From the IMG/VR virus record IMGVR_UViG_3300035180_001940, positions 1 to 51,583 of that record: a stretch of 51,583 bases of DNA; one strand, given 5' to 3'. How positions within the stretch are numbered: position 1 is the first letter of the stretch; the number at the start of each line of letters is the position of its first letter. The notes under the pieces were generated by a model. The model ran no database searches. It was not told the DNA's origin and was given only the letters and a program-made list of their open reading frames with translations. Below, one piece after another: positions 6,273-14,787 of this stretch. Origin of the DNA: a virus. A program made the position numbers and the translations under genes.

Positions 6273-7220
6273 ATGGATAAGTTAAGTATAACACGTGATG
6301 AGTTACAAAAATTATACAATGAATTTTACGATAATGAGTATAGCTTGTTGAGTAAACAAAACACTCAAGTATATTGGACAAAAGGTAAAAATACTTCACT
6401 TCTACTTGATGAATTAAATCGTGCACCACTTGATGTAAAACAATCAGCACTACAACTTGTTCTTGAGAAAGAAATTCATCAACATTCGTTACCATTTTTT
6501 CGTGGTAAACCATCATTAATTATGGCTTGTGTGAACCCAGCAGATGGTAATTATCAAGTAGATGCATTAGATCCAGCATTACTTGACCGTTTCTTAACGA
6601 TTGAAGTACAAGCAGATGCGGAATCGTGGTTACGATGGGCTACTAAAAAAGGTTTACATAAGGCTGTATTATCATTCATTTCAAATAATCCTGATAAACT
6701 AAATTTTATGAGTGATGAAGTACAAGATTCTAAATTCCCAACACCACGTGCATGGGAGAAACTTTCTGATTTATTGAAGGTGTTAAAAGGAGGTAAAGAA
6801 AATCCTTTTGCATTGACAATTATTCGTGGAAAAATTGGAGAAAGTATAGGGTCACGATTTTATGAATTTTATACACGTTTCAATGAACAAATTACTTATG
6901 ATGATTTAAAAAAATTTATATACAATCAACAAGGTAATGATATTAAGGACATTACACGTAACCTTAAACTATTCCTTGCAAATCAGAATAGTATGTTTAA
7001 AACTGAAATGTTAAATCTCTTCTGTGAACGTGAACTAATAAAAGGAATTTCTGAGAAAGAAGCATTAGGTACGATTGCTATGTTACACGCAGTTGAATTA
7101 GAAATACGTGCATCAATTCTAAAAAGTATGAAAGTAAACAATGGGGATAGATTTAAAATATTTTTATCTATTGATAAAGATAGAGAATTAATCTGTTCAA
7201 TCACCGATCATATAGTGTGA
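6273..7220 (+). CDS. MoxR-type AAA+ ATPase, C-terminal half (Walker B, sensors)
   Basis: A 315-residue protein supplying what the gene at 3645 lacks. About 35 residues of acidic helix lead into VYWTKGKNTSLLLDELNRAP, with Walker B at residues 43-47 (LLLDE). Then come APLDVKQSALQLVLEKEIHQH, sensor 1 ACVNPAD (Asn88), and ALDPALLDRF with a candidate arginine finger Arg106. The helical lid follows (FPTPRAWEKLSDLL). There is no Walker A. Together with 3645-4007 it makes one complete MoxR module, cut in the stretch between Walker A and Walker B. It starts at ATG 6273 after GAAGGA and has its own promoter. Confidence 0.78.
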   Translation: MDKLSITRDELQKLYNEFYDNEYSLLSKQNTQVYWTKGKNTSLLLDELNRAPLDVKQSALQLVLEKEIHQHSLPFFRGKPSLIMACVNPADGNYQVDALDPALLDRFLTIEVQADAESWLRWATKKGLHKAVLSFISNNPDKLNFMSDEVQDSKFPTPRAWEKLSDLLKVLKGGKENPFALTIIRGKIGESIGSRFYEFYTRFNEQITYDDLKKFIYNQQGNDIKDITRNLKLFLANQNSMFKTEMLNLFCERELIKGISEKEALGTIAMLHAVELEIRASILKSMKVNNGDRFKIFLSIDKDRELICSITDHIV

Positions 7221-7223
7221 TGA

Positions 7224-7231
7224 TATAAATA
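7224..7231 (+). promoter_or_regulatory. late-type promoter (TATAAATA)
   Basis: Exact T4 late consensus TATAAATA, 28 bases ahead of the PhoH start. T4 late boxes of this form need the gp55 sigma factor; none is visible in the window. Confidence 0.5.
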
Positions 7232-7258
7232 AAATATATTCAAACAAAAAGGTTTATT

Positions 7259-8641
7259 TTGCAAAAAGAAATATTACAAGAACAAGTTATACGAGATTTC
7301 GAAAAAATATATGTACTCGACACTAATATTATTCTAAATGATGTTTCGAACATAGAAATTTTATCTCAGAATTCATCAAATCTAATTGTACTTCCCGAAA
7401 CTGTTATGGATGAACTTGATGTTAAAAAATCAGGTACTGAAGAGATTAACTTTCAAGCACGAAGTTTTGGTAAGTTATTGGAAAAAGGTGAACTTGTTTC
7501 AGTTACACGTCCTATTGCTGGTACAGTAATAACAAGGATTTTTATTAATTCAGAAAAGAATATTACAATTGATATTATATCAAGAGAAGAATATTCAATA
7601 TCAAGTAAAAACGTCGAGAGAGCGATTTTAAATGATAGAATGATTCTTGAAATAGCAAAGTTTGCATCAAGTCATTATTTGGAAGAAGTAGTGTTTATTT
7701 CTGCTGACGTAATGTGTAGACATAGAGCATTGGCACTTGGAATTAATATTGAAATTTTTGGTAAGAATACTCCTGATTCTATTGACCTTTATACTGAAGT
7801 TGAAATGAAAACAGATGAATTGCCAACAAGTATAGAAGCATCTAAATTAGATATCCCTTCGACTATTTTTGGTTTATGTTTATTCAATGAAGAAGGCAAT
7901 AGAAAATACTATTACAAATCAGGTATAACTTTCTTTGAGATTAATGACATTGATTTAAAACGTCAAAATATTAAACCAAATAATGTCGAACAAAAGATTT
8001 ACTCAAGTATGATTATCGACCCTTATTATGATGTTATTGTTTGTGATGCACCAGCAGGTTCTGGAAAAACAGCAGTTGCACTTAGTGGAGCTATGAGATT
8101 GATCGATAAAAACAGAGACAAATATAATAAGATTGTATATATTCGTAAGACAGTTGCATCAGATACTGAAGAACTTGGATTTTTACCAGGAACAGCAGAA
8201 GAAAAAATTGCACCATATCTAGCACCTTTGTTTTCAAACCTTGAAGCAATCATTATACAGAAATATAAAAAGAAGTTCACTAAAGATGAATTAGAAGCTA
8301 AAATTGGAGATTTAATTACGGATTATCAGATTACTCCAATGTATGAGGGATTCCTACGTGGTTCAAATATTCGAGATGCTATTGTTATTGTAGATGAGTG
8401 TCAAAATGATTCTGTAGCAAGTATTAAAACAATTTTGACACGTGTTACTGAAGGCTGTAAGATTATAGCAATTGGTTCAAACCGTCAAATAGATAACAAG
8501 TACATTAACAGACATACATCAGCTTTGACATATATTATTAATCGTATAGGTACAGATAATGGTGATGTAAATGTTGGTGCTATTACATTGACAAAAACAG
8601 TCCGTGGTAGAATTGCTGAATGGGCGGATAAGTTCAAATAA
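7259..8641 (+). CDS. phoH: PIN-PhoH family ATPase/ribonuclease
   Basis: A 460-residue two-domain protein starting at TTG with AAAAAGG upstream. The N-terminal PIN nuclease domain (about 15-165) has VLDTNIILND (Asp21) and LPETVMDELD. The C-terminal PhoH-like P-loop domain (about 245-460) has Walker A APAGSGKTA (Lys270) and Walker B IVIVDECQN (Asp379, Glu380), with the family segments FLPGTAEEKIAPYLAPL and FLRGSNIRDA. PIN-PhoH (PhoH2-type) proteins are RNA-unwinding ribonucleases; PhoH is also a common phage accessory gene. The long hairpin downstream probably ends its transcript. Confidence 0.88.
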   Translation: MQKEILQEQVIRDFEKIYVLDTNIILNDVSNIEILSQNSSNLIVLPETVMDELDVKKSGTEEINFQARSFGKLLEKGELVSVTRPIAGTVITRIFINSEKNITIDIISREEYSISSKNVERAILNDRMILEIAKFASSHYLEEVVFISADVMCRHRALALGINIEIFGKNTPDSIDLYTEVEMKTDELPTSIEASKLDIPSTIFGLCLFNEEGNRKYYYKSGITFFEINDIDLKRQNIKPNNVEQKIYSSMIIDPYYDVIVCDAPAGSGKTAVALSGAMRLIDKNRDKYNKIVYIRKTVASDTEELGFLPGTAEEKIAPYLAPLFSNLEAIIIQKYKKKFTKDELEAKIGDLITDYQITPMYEGFLRGSNIRDAIVIVDECQNDSVASIKTILTRVTEGCKIIAIGSNRQIDNKYINRHTSALTYIINRIGTDNGDVNVGAITLTKTVRGRIAEWADKFK

Positions 8642-8654
8642 TTAAAAAGTAATA

Positions 8655-8694
8655 TCTTGATTGGGAACATAAATTTCTCAATCAAGAATATTTT
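8655..8694 (+). terminator. strong hairpin terminator after phoH
   Basis: A 13-bp stem (8655-8667 with 8675-8687, one G-U pair) and a 7-base loop, followed by ATATTTT. It lies between phoH and the next gene, so 8707 would rely on read-through or a separate promoter. Confidence 0.75.
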
Positions 8695-8706
8695 GAAAGA
8701 TAAAGA

Positions 8707-9267
8707 ATGACTACTAATTTAAAAACAATTGATTATGGTATAATTTCAGAAGATGAGATTCGTATTAAGTTAGATGTATTACCAAGTGATATAAGAATTT
8801 TATCATTTGTGTGCAGACAATTAATATCAAAAAATAAATGTATTGATATAGTATATAATATAATCGATATTATATTCAAGAATCCTGATAGAACAAAATT
8901 CATTAGAAATATTACAAATTCATCATTAGTACAATCTCAAGACACTAATATTTTTAATTACATATATGAAAAACTAGAAAAAATAGATTTTAATGAACGT
9001 GAGTCTATATTGCAGGATGTTCTTCAGAATGTATGCACAACTGTTAGCAAGATTACATTATATGAACTGACTGAGAAGATAATAGATGTGTCTTTTAAAG
9101 ATAATATAATATGGTTTTTATTATATAATAGTAATAATAAAAATTTAGGTATAATAACAAACAGACCTGAAGTTAAAGCAAAAGCTATATTTAAAGGACA
9201 TATTTTAATATTAGAGTTATTTAGTCAGCAAAAATTCAGGAAGGAATATCCTGAATTTTGGTTATGA
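8707..9267 (+). CDS. hypothetical protein, helical
   Basis: A 186-residue, largely helical soluble protein (LPSDIRILSFVCRQL, DIVYNIIDIIF). It has no recognised motif and no signal peptide. ATG 8707 follows GAAAGATAAAGA, a weak ribosome-binding site. Its 3' end overlaps the convergent DUF1353 gene by six bases. No promoter was seen between the phoH terminator and this start. Confidence 0.6.
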   Translation: MTTNLKTIDYGIISEDEIRIKLDVLPSDIRILSFVCRQLISKNKCIDIVYNIIDIIFKNPDRTKFIRNITNSSLVQSQDTNIFNYIYEKLEKIDFNERESILQDVLQNVCTTVSKITLYELTEKIIDVSFKDNIIWFLLYNSNNKNLGIITNRPEVKAKAIFKGHILILELFSQQKFRKEYPEFWL

Positions 9268-9630
9268 TTTCTTATATGCATTATATGATGATGCACCAAA
9301 TAATCGTACTGCATTATATAATGTAAACACCTTCCATTTAGGTACGTTTAAAATTATCATTGCATTTTTAAATTCAAGATCTGCTTTATCTTTAGGAATA
9401 GAATCAGTTCTATAAAAATAATCGTGTAATACCGCTGCTTTTCCATATCTTCCATATGGTGGTATGATACTCCAGAAAATTCTAGGAACTGATGCGAAAT
9501 CAGTCTTGAACCCAGCAGGAACCTTATAAGTAATTCCAGAATCATCATAATAATCAAACTCTTCATATAATGTCCATTCTCCACCGTCGTCAGGTGCAAT
9601 TAAAATTAATGGTGTAGTAAATGTACTCAT
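9262..9630 (-). CDS. DUF1353 family protein
   Basis: A 122-residue protein with the DUF1353 signature: VPAGFKTDFASVPRIFWSIIPP, then YGKAAVLHDYFYRTDSIPKDKADLEFKNAM. The family occurs in many tailed phages and is usually near structural or lysis genes; its function is not established. The conserved D-F-A-S-x-P-R and HDYxY residues are intact. It has a good AGGAG ribosome-binding site on the minus strand and a late-type AATAAATA box at 9658-9665 facing it. Confidence 0.75.
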   Translation of the reverse strand: MSTFTTPLILIAPDDGGEWTLYEEFDYYDDSGITYKVPAGFKTDFASVPRIFWSIIPPYGRYGKAAVLHDYFYRTDSIPKDKADLEFKNAMIILNVPKWKVFTLYNAVRLFGASSYNAYKKS

Positions 9631-9657
9631 TTATAACTCCTAATATATAAATCTTAT

Positions 9658-9665
9658 TATTTATT
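9658..9665 (-). promoter_or_regulatory. late-type promoter (AATAAATA, minus strand)
   Basis: Late-type box reading leftward, 28 bases upstream of the DUF1353 start at 9630. It is back to back with the early-type ligase promoter at 9694. Confidence 0.4.
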
Positions 9666-9693
9666 TAATTTAATCTAAATCAAAGTTTATATA

Positions 9694-9702
9694 TGATATA
9701 AT
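9694..9702 (+). promoter_or_regulatory. early-type promoter -10 (TGATATAAT)
   Basis: Perfect TGATATAAT with AAG at 9683-9685, eleven bases upstream of TATAAT. It lies 20 bases before the ligase ATG at 9723. Confidence 0.65.
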
Positions 9703-9722
9703 AAACAAAATAAAGGATAACA

Positions 9723-11126
9723 ATGAAAGATATTTTATCGATTTTTAATGAATTAGATGAAACCAATTCAACAAAAATTAAAGAACAAACCCTTTTAAAA
9801 TATAAGGATGATGAATTGCTTAAGAAAGTAATTTATCTTGCATTATCACCTCGTGTAAAATTTTATATCAAGAAAATTCCTCAATATGAATCTATCAAAT
9901 CATTTAATGAAGATAATCTATTTGTAACTCTTGAAGAATCTATCACAAAATTATCACGATTATCTTCACGTGAGGTTACCGGTTCTAATGCATCATTATT
10001 TTTAAAACAAATTCTTGAAAATGTTACTACTAATGATGCAATCGTTATTGAACGTATTATTGGTAAGGACCTTAAGATTGGTTTAAACAAATCAACTGTG
10101 AATAAGGTATGGAAGAAACATATTGAATCTACACCTTACATGGGTGCAATTGCCTTCAATAAGAAAAAAGCACAGAATATATTCAAAGATAAAAATGGTG
10201 TAGTATCACAAGTAAAAATGGATGGTCGTTATGCCAACCTGATTTCCGCAGGTAATATTACATTAGAAAGTCGTGATGGTGAGATTACATATCTAAATGA
10301 TGTGTTTGATGATATCTTTACTGATGTAGAAGATAATTTCGTTTTAAATGGAGAACTAACAATTGATGGAATCCCTAGATATATATCTAATGGTATTATA
10401 GCAAGTGTCGTTAGTATTAACAAAAAATTAGAAGATGGAAAATCAATTGTATCTGAGATGTCTGATTTTATAAAAAAACATGGAATGACTGTACAAGAAG
10501 CAACAGATAAGATTGTATTCACTGTATGGGATATGATTACTATTGATGAATACAGAGAAGCAAAAAGTAATCGCATATATCAGAAAAGATTGGATGAATT
10601 AGAATTTTTCCTTGCAGGATTAGTTACTGATAAAATCAGACTAATCGAATCAAAACGTGTATATTCATATGAAGAAGCGATTTTAGATTTCAAATCTAAA
10701 TTATCTGCAGGTGAAGAGGGAACAATCATTAAAGGATTGTCTTGTATATGGAAAGATGGTAAACCAAATGAACAAATAAAATTGAAAATTGAATTTTCAG
10801 TTGATTTGAAAATCATTGGGTTTAATCAAGGCAAACTAGGAACACGTATTGAAAATACATTAGGTTCATTAATAACAGAATCTGATTGTAAATTACTTCA
10901 AACAGATCCAGGTGGAATTACAGATGACATGCGTAAATACATATGGGATAATCGTGATTCACTTTTAGATACATATGTTGAAGTTACATGTTCAGGGCTA
11001 AGTGTTACAGAAGATGGATATAGTTTGTTACATCCAAGATTCTCAAAACTGAGAGATGATAAAAATACTGGTGATACAGTTGCAAGTATTAAATTAATAG
11101 AAGAGGGGTTAAAAACCATTGATTAA
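9723..11126 (+). CDS. 30: ATP-dependent DNA ligase (T4 gp30-like)
   Basis: A 467-residue protein, close to T4 DNA ligase (487). The nucleotidyltransferase motif I is SQVKMDGRYANL, with adenylation Lys165 and DG at 167-168. It is followed by ESRDGEITYLNDVF (motif III region), NGELTID (motif IIIa/IV), GEEGTIIKG, and the motif V lysines in EQIKLKIEF. An OB-fold C-terminal domain follows (GFNQGKLGTRIENTLGSL). It seals nicks in replicating and repaired phage DNA using ATP. It starts at ATG 9723 after AAAGGA. The GroES-like gene overlaps its 3' end by eight bases. Confidence 0.9.
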   Translation: MKDILSIFNELDETNSTKIKEQTLLKYKDDELLKKVIYLALSPRVKFYIKKIPQYESIKSFNEDNLFVTLEESITKLSRLSSREVTGSNASLFLKQILENVTTNDAIVIERIIGKDLKIGLNKSTVNKVWKKHIESTPYMGAIAFNKKKAQNIFKDKNGVVSQVKMDGRYANLISAGNITLESRDGEITYLNDVFDDIFTDVEDNFVLNGELTIDGIPRYISNGIIASVVSINKKLEDGKSIVSEMSDFIKKHGMTVQEATDKIVFTVWDMITIDEYREAKSNRIYQKRLDELEFFLAGLVTDKIRLIESKRVYSYEEAILDFKSKLSAGEEGTIIKGLSCIWKDGKPNEQIKLKIEFSVDLKIIGFNQGKLGTRIENTLGSLITESDCKLLQTDPGGITDDMRKYIWDNRDSLLDTYVEVTCSGLSVTEDGYSLLHPRFSKLRDDKNTGDTVASIKLIEEGLKTID

Positions 11127-11418
11127 TAAATTAACAGATGATAATATCGAAACATTTAAACCAGTTGCCGATGTAGTGATGATTAAATGTGAGAAAAAGA
11201 AGAACACAACTGAAAGTGGTATTATACTCATTGAACTAGAAACAGTTATTGAACGTCCAGACCATGGTGTAATTACAGCAGTTGGTATTAATGTTAAGAA
11301 TGTTAAGGTAGGAAATATTGCATATTTCTCGCAACAAACTGGATATGATTTTTATGAATCAGATGACTTTTTGTACATTCTAGTACAAGAAGAAAAAATA
11401 TTTGGTATTATAGTATAA
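11119..11418 (+). CDS. 31: GroES-like co-chaperonin (T4 gp31 analogue)
   Basis: A 99-residue protein with the GroES outline: PVADVVMIKCEKKKNTTESGIIL (strand, basic mobile-loop region, SGIIL), then HGVITAVGINVKNVKVGNIAYF (matching GxVxAVG...VKVGDxVxF), then LYILVQEEKIFGII (matching the family C-terminus). T4 gp31 (111 residues) replaces host GroES so that GroEL can fold the major capsid protein. The start is TTG at 11119, inside the ligase gene, with AGAGGGG upstream. Confidence 0.72.
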   Translation: MINKLTDDNIETFKPVADVVMIKCEKKKNTTESGIILIELETVIERPDHGVITAVGINVKNVKVGNIAYFSQQTGYDFYESDDFLYILVQEEKIFGIIV

Positions 11419-11439
11419 GTATTTAATTTACTTATACTA
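11411..11439. terminator. bidirectional hairpin terminator at convergent genes
   Basis: Perfect 11-bp stem (11411-11421 with 11429-11439) and a 7-base loop. It contains the stop codons of both converging genes. Confidence 0.75.
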
Positions 11440-12013
11440 AAGGTGCTGTTATAGGTGCATTTTCTATTATGTCATTACCAATTTTAATATTATTCAATTC
11501 TTCTTCAGTTGTTGCTGCATCAATTAATTGATCTGTTTCTTGTTCTTTTGTAAATAATCCTTGAATATATACACCAATAGCATTTGCAACTATAGTAATT
11601 TCTTCAAGTCCAAGTGGTACAAATCCATTAGGACCTTTCCAATTAATAGTAAGTGTTGGATTATTAGTAAGATATGTAAACGCTGATGTAATCATAGATT
11701 GAGAATCACGATCAGTTGCAATATTCATATTATTAACAACAATACCTTTATTTTCCATTGCGTGTCTATATGATTTTGCATCTTCTTTTTTACGAACTTT
11801 TAATTCTGCAAGTGATATAATTGGTTGGAAATTAGTAACAAAATCATTAGCTATTTTAATTTCTTCCGGTGTCATAGGTGTACGGTTACCATTTGTTAAT
11901 TTGAAGCTATTGTATGGGTCAAGAATAAATGCATCACATACAATTGAATCAAATGTCTGTGTATAATGTATTCCGTTCTTATCAAATTCAAGTACGTTAT
12001 TTTGAAATCTCAT
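11432..12013 (-). CDS. DUF4376-like tail-fibre-associated protein
   Basis: A 193-residue protein whose C-terminal two-thirds resembles DUF4376 domains of tail-fibre-associated proteins: a helical ELKVRKKEDAKSYRHAMENKGI segment, DRDSQSMITSAF, INWKGPNGFVPLGLEEI, and a final TTEEELNNIKI. Its place beside fibre genes supports a fibre tip, base or assembly role. It is transcribed leftward from a late-type box at 12032-12039 with AAGGAAC upstream of the start. The specific function is inferred. Confidence 0.55.
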   Translation of the reverse strand: MRFQNNVLEFDKNGIHYTQTFDSIVCDAFILDPYNSFKLTNGNRTPMTPEEIKIANDFVTNFQPIISLAELKVRKKEDAKSYRHAMENKGIVVNNMNIATDRDSQSMITSAFTYLTNNPTLTINWKGPNGFVPLGLEEITIVANAIGVYIQGLFTKEQETDQLIDAATTEEELNNIKIGNDIIENAPITAPLV

Positions 12014-12031
12014 AAGGGTTCCTTTTTATTT

Positions 12032-12039
12032 TATTTATG
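12032..12039 (-). promoter_or_regulatory. late-type promoter (CATAAATA, minus strand)
   Basis: CATAAATAAAATA reading leftward, 18 bases before the ATG at 12013. The same extended string occurs on the plus strand at 14447 and 27619. Confidence 0.5.
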
Positions 12040-12080
12040 ATATGCATTATAAAATTCTCTAATTTTATATCTGCTGTTAA

Positions 12081-12377
12081 TTATGGTAGATTCCAAGTAC
12101 CATCAATATATTGATAAACAGCAACAATAATTTTTGGGTTATTACTAGTATATTGTATCCATATATTATTAGGTGGATTATTATCAGGATTTATAGGTGC
12201 TGAAGTACTAAAGATAAAAGAGCGTGATTCATTGAATTTATTAAAATAAGATGTAGTGATTGCAGAATTAGGTGTTAAAGGACAATCTAATCCTGTGATA
12301 AAACCTTCAGCTTGGATATCGCCTACAGTATCATCAACAGTTCTTCCTACTATAAGTTTGTTTGTAAACTTATCCAT
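12081..12377 (-). CDS. small fibre-cassette protein, unknown
   Basis: A 98-residue protein between two fibre genes on the same strand. It is beta-rich, proline- and asparagine-rich near the middle (TSAPINPDNNPPNNIWIQY), and ends in IVAVYQYIDGTWNLP. It has AAGGA upstream of its ATG and lies just ten bases after the S74 gene, so it is probably co-transcribed with it. The composition suggests a small virion or fibre-associated protein. No family was recognised. Confidence 0.5.
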   Translation of the reverse strand: MDKFTNKLIVGRTVDDTVGDIQAEGFITGLDCPLTPNSAITTSYFNKFNESRSFIFSTSAPINPDNNPPNNIWIQYTSNNPKIIVAVYQYIDGTWNLP

Positions 12378-12386
12378 AAAAAATCC

Positions 12387-13013
12387 TTATATTAGACTAT
12401 CTATTTTATCATTTAATTCCATAATTTTTTTGTCTTGTTCTTTAATTGCTTCTATCAATAATGCAACAAGATTTGCATAACCAACAGAAAGTATTCCACC
12501 TAAATCAGTTGATACTACTTCAGGAACAATAGGTAAAACCTCTTGTGCAATAAGACCTATATTTCTACTTGTCTGTCCATCTTTAATATATGAAACACCA
12601 TTAAGTAAAAGAACCTTATCAAGTGCACCCGTAATAGGTTCAATATCAGATTTAACACGTATATCTGATGTTTCTGTAATATTACCTGAAACAACTAAGT
12701 TTGCATTAATAATAAGATCTCCAGTCATTGTACCACCAGCAAGAGGTACTTTCGTGTTATCTTGTGTAGGATGTGACGAAGAAAATGTCGCTAATGCATT
12801 AGTAATAGTTGTTGAAACAAATAATGCATTAGCAATTTTCTGAGATGAATCGCCATTTGCAAGAGTTGGAACTATTGGTGAAGCTGAAAATGTTTTTATT
12901 CCATCAATATTTTCATTACCTGCCAATGACACTTTGTTTGAAATTTCCATGAAATTTCCGTCTAATTCATCACGAGTTAGTGGATTAGTTTTATCACGTC
13001 TTAATGTTATCAT
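12387..13013 (-). CDS. tail fibre with C-terminal S74 intramolecular chaperone
   Basis: A 208-residue protein. The N-terminus LRRDKTNPLTRDELDGNF is shared with two other fibres in the window (13433 and 23311). The middle has the fibre motif IDGIKTFSASP and a short variable part. The C-terminus is a peptidase S74 chaperone of endosialidase: SDIRVKSDIEPITGALDKVLLLNGVSY, NIGLIAQEV, then a terminal coiled coil. S74 domains trimerise the fibre and usually cut themselves off before a conserved Ser (here within TSDIRVKSDI). It is short for a fibre, so it may be a tip piece. Confidence 0.75.
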   Translation of the reverse strand: MITLRRDKTNPLTRDELDGNFMEISNKVSLAGNENIDGIKTFSASPIVPTLANGDSSQKIANALFVSTTITNALATFSSSHPTQDNTKVPLAGGTMTGDLIINANLVVSGNITETSDIRVKSDIEPITGALDKVLLLNGVSYIKDGQTSRNIGLIAQEVLPIVPEVVSTDLGGILSVGYANLVALLIEAIKEQDKKIMELNDKIDSLI

Positions 13014-13047
13014 TTATTTTTCCTTAAATTTTTGATGTATATATATA

Positions 13048-13055
13048 TATTTATC
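13048..13055 (-). promoter_or_regulatory. late-type promoter (GATAAATA, minus strand)
   Basis: Late-type box facing the S74 fibre gene, 34 bases from its start at 13013, within an alternating TA run. Confidence 0.4.
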
Positions 13056-13075
13056 TAATTAATATCAGTTAATCT

Positions 13076-13423
13076 TTACACAACTAATAATCTTGAAGCT
13101 GTTCTCTTTGCAAGAATATCAGCATATTTTTCTTTAAGAGCTGTATAAGCTACTGTATCATCATGAACCTCGCTTAATTTCATAGCTACAAAATCAGTGT
13201 CTCTAAGAAAACGTCTAGCTGTATTTGAGGCATCAAGTTTTTCTTTGTCACTTAATTGAGTTTTTGTGAGAACTGGGACATGAATACCTTTAGCTTTTGT
13301 CCACCATTTACCAATACAATCAAAATTATTTTCTTCTACTTCTACAAGAGTGTAATTACTCATTGAAGGTTCTTCTGAATGAGCTGCAACAATACTTTTA
13401 TTTTTATCTATTTCTATCCACAT
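13076..13423 (-). CDS. tail-fibre assembly-like protein
   Basis: A 115-residue protein directly downstream of the collagen-like fibre gene, the usual position of a fibre chaperone. The N-terminus (MWIEIDKNKSIVAAHSEEP) resembles the small beta unit of fibre assembly proteins. The C-terminus is helical with RRFLRDTDFVAMKLSEV, which resembles the LxxTDWxxxR pattern of Caudo_TAP-type proteins. Assignment rests on this motif and on position. Confidence 0.5.
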   Translation of the reverse strand: MWIEIDKNKSIVAAHSEEPSMSNYTLVEVEENNFDCIGKWWTKAKGIHVPVLTKTQLSDKEKLDASNTARRFLRDTDFVAMKLSEVHDDTVAYTALKEKYADILAKRTASRLLVV

Positions 13424-13432
13424 AATTTTCCC

Positions 13433-14407
13433 TTATTTTTGCCAAATTGTTGTATAACTTGCAATACCTGCTTGACGTTGTTCTGAATTTCCACATACAA
13501 TTCTAATACTAGAAGCTAATGCATAACCTTTACAATATAAAACATCATCAGCATTAACTACACCCGCAAAATAGATAGTCTGAATTGAAGCATTCCCACC
13601 AACAAAATTTGCCATTGTATAACCAGCTGGTGGAAAAATTTCTCCAAAGTCTTGAGCTGTGCCCCAAGGATCAAACCAAGGTGCTGTATAATATCCATTA
13701 CTACATAACAACGTTCCGCTCACAACTTTAGTAGTTACTGAACCACTAGCAGATAAACCCTGTGGCCCTTGTGGACCTGCGGGTCCTTGTGGACCTTGTG
13801 GACCTTGGGCTCCAGATCCTGATGATCCTACACCAGCAACAACTGCTTTTACAAAGGCTGTGGTTGCAATTTTAGTAGAATTATCAGTTGTTGTTGGTGT
13901 AGGTGCCAATGGGCTAATATTAAAAGTTTTTAAACCTGAGATTGTCTGGTCAGTGCTAATAGTACAAAAATTAGATTGATCTGCAGTTGGTAATTGAATG
14001 TCTGCAGTACCATCGAATACAACACCATTAATTTTTCTACCAACTTTTAATGCATTAGCAGTTTTTGAATTTCCTGATATATCAGTGATTAATCCATCAC
14101 TAAAAGTCTTCTCGCCTTTAAATGTTTGTGCAAAATCTGTAATGGTAACACCGCTAAGGGATTGTGCAGGTAATACAATATCTGTTGTACCATCAAATGC
14201 AACACCGTTAATTTTACGTGGAATTATTAATTTAGTTGCAGTTGTTGCATTACCAATAAGATTACCATTTATTGGTGCGCTAAATGTTTTCATACCTGCA
14301 ATAGTTTCATTTGACGTTTTATCTACTTTAGTAGTATCAAGATATACAAGATTGTTATCCATTTCATCATATGTTAAAGCAGATCCTTTTGTTGATCGTA
14401 AAATCAT
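13433..14407 (-). CDS. tail fibre with collagen-like Gly-X-Y segment
   Basis: A 324-residue fibre. The N-terminal motif LRSTKGSALTYDEMDNNLVYLD is the same attachment motif as in the fibre at 23311. It is followed by three fibre repeats with the KTFS and GRKINGVxFDGTxDIxLP patterns. Around residue 200 there is a run of about eight collagen-like triplets (GPQGPQGPAGP...), then a C-terminal globular domain containing WFDPWGTAQDFGEIFPPAGYTM, the likely receptor-binding tip. It is transcribed leftward from a late-type box at 14433-14440. Confidence 0.8.
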   Translation of the reverse strand: MILRSTKGSALTYDEMDNNLVYLDTTKVDKTSNETIAGMKTFSAPINGNLIGNATTATKLIIPRKINGVAFDGTTDIVLPAQSLSGVTITDFAQTFKGEKTFSDGLITDISGNSKTANALKVGRKINGVVFDGTADIQLPTADQSNFCTISTDQTISGLKTFNISPLAPTPTTTDNSTKIATTAFVKAVVAGVGSSGSGAQGPQGPQGPAGPQGPQGLSASGSVTTKVVSGTLLCSNGYYTAPWFDPWGTAQDFGEIFPPAGYTMANFVGGNASIQTIYFAGVVNADDVLYCKGYALASSIRIVCGNSEQRQAGIASYTTIWQK

Positions 14408-14432
14408 AGATATCTTCCTTTCTATTTTCTAT

Positions 14433-14440
14433 TATTTATA
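14433..14440 (-). promoter_or_regulatory. late-type promoter (TATAAATA, minus strand)
   Basis: Exact T4 late consensus reading leftward, 25 bases before the fibre start at 14407. It is divergent from the plus-strand box at 14447. Confidence 0.6.
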
Positions 14441-14446
14441 ATCAAT

Positions 14447-14454
14447 CATAAATA
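14447..14454 (+). promoter_or_regulatory. late-type promoter (CATAAATA)
   Basis: CATAAATAAAATAAAAAAGG leads into the gene at 14473. Together with 14433-14440 it forms a divergent late promoter pair only six bases apart. Confidence 0.55.
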
Positions 14455-14472
14455 AAATAAAAAAGGTATTAC

Positions 14473-14787
14473 ATGGAATTAAATTTACAAGAATATTTTT
14501 TACAACAACCGGAATTATATGAGACACGTAATGGTAAAAAATTTGAGGCAATATATAAGGACGCTGATGTAGTAATTGCACTCAGTTATCCTATTGAAGA
14601 AACAACTGAGGAAAATACTAAATTATATCCTAGGGTCATTGACGTTAATTATTTTAATAAAGAATATCAATTATTAAAACTACCTGAAGATTTTAAAACT
14701 ATTAATTTTAAACAAAAGAAACTGGCAATTCAACTTGTCATAAAACAACTGTCTTTACTGAACTTGGAAGGGACAGATGAGAATTAA
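14473..14787 (+). CDS. hypothetical protein
   Basis: A 104-residue acidic soluble protein (MELNLQEYFLQQPELYETRNG, then VVIALSYPIEE, then a helical basic segment FKQKKLAIQLVIKQL). It is preceded by AAAAAAGG and a late-type promoter, so probably a late gene. It overlaps the next gene by 11 bases. No family was recognised. Confidence 0.55.
   Translation: MELNLQEYFLQQPELYETRNGKKFEAIYKDADVVIALSYPIEETTEENTKLYPRVIDVNYFNKEYQLLKLPEDFKTINFKQKKLAIQLVIKQLSLLNLEGTDEN

Noticed and set aside
3645-7220. Split intein or self-splicing intron explanation for the broken ATPase
   Set aside because: The N-half does not end in a Cys/Ser-led intein start, the C-half has no His-Asn junction, and no homing endonuclease or intron core was seen in the intervening genes. 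A trans-splicing RNA cannot be fully excluded by eye.
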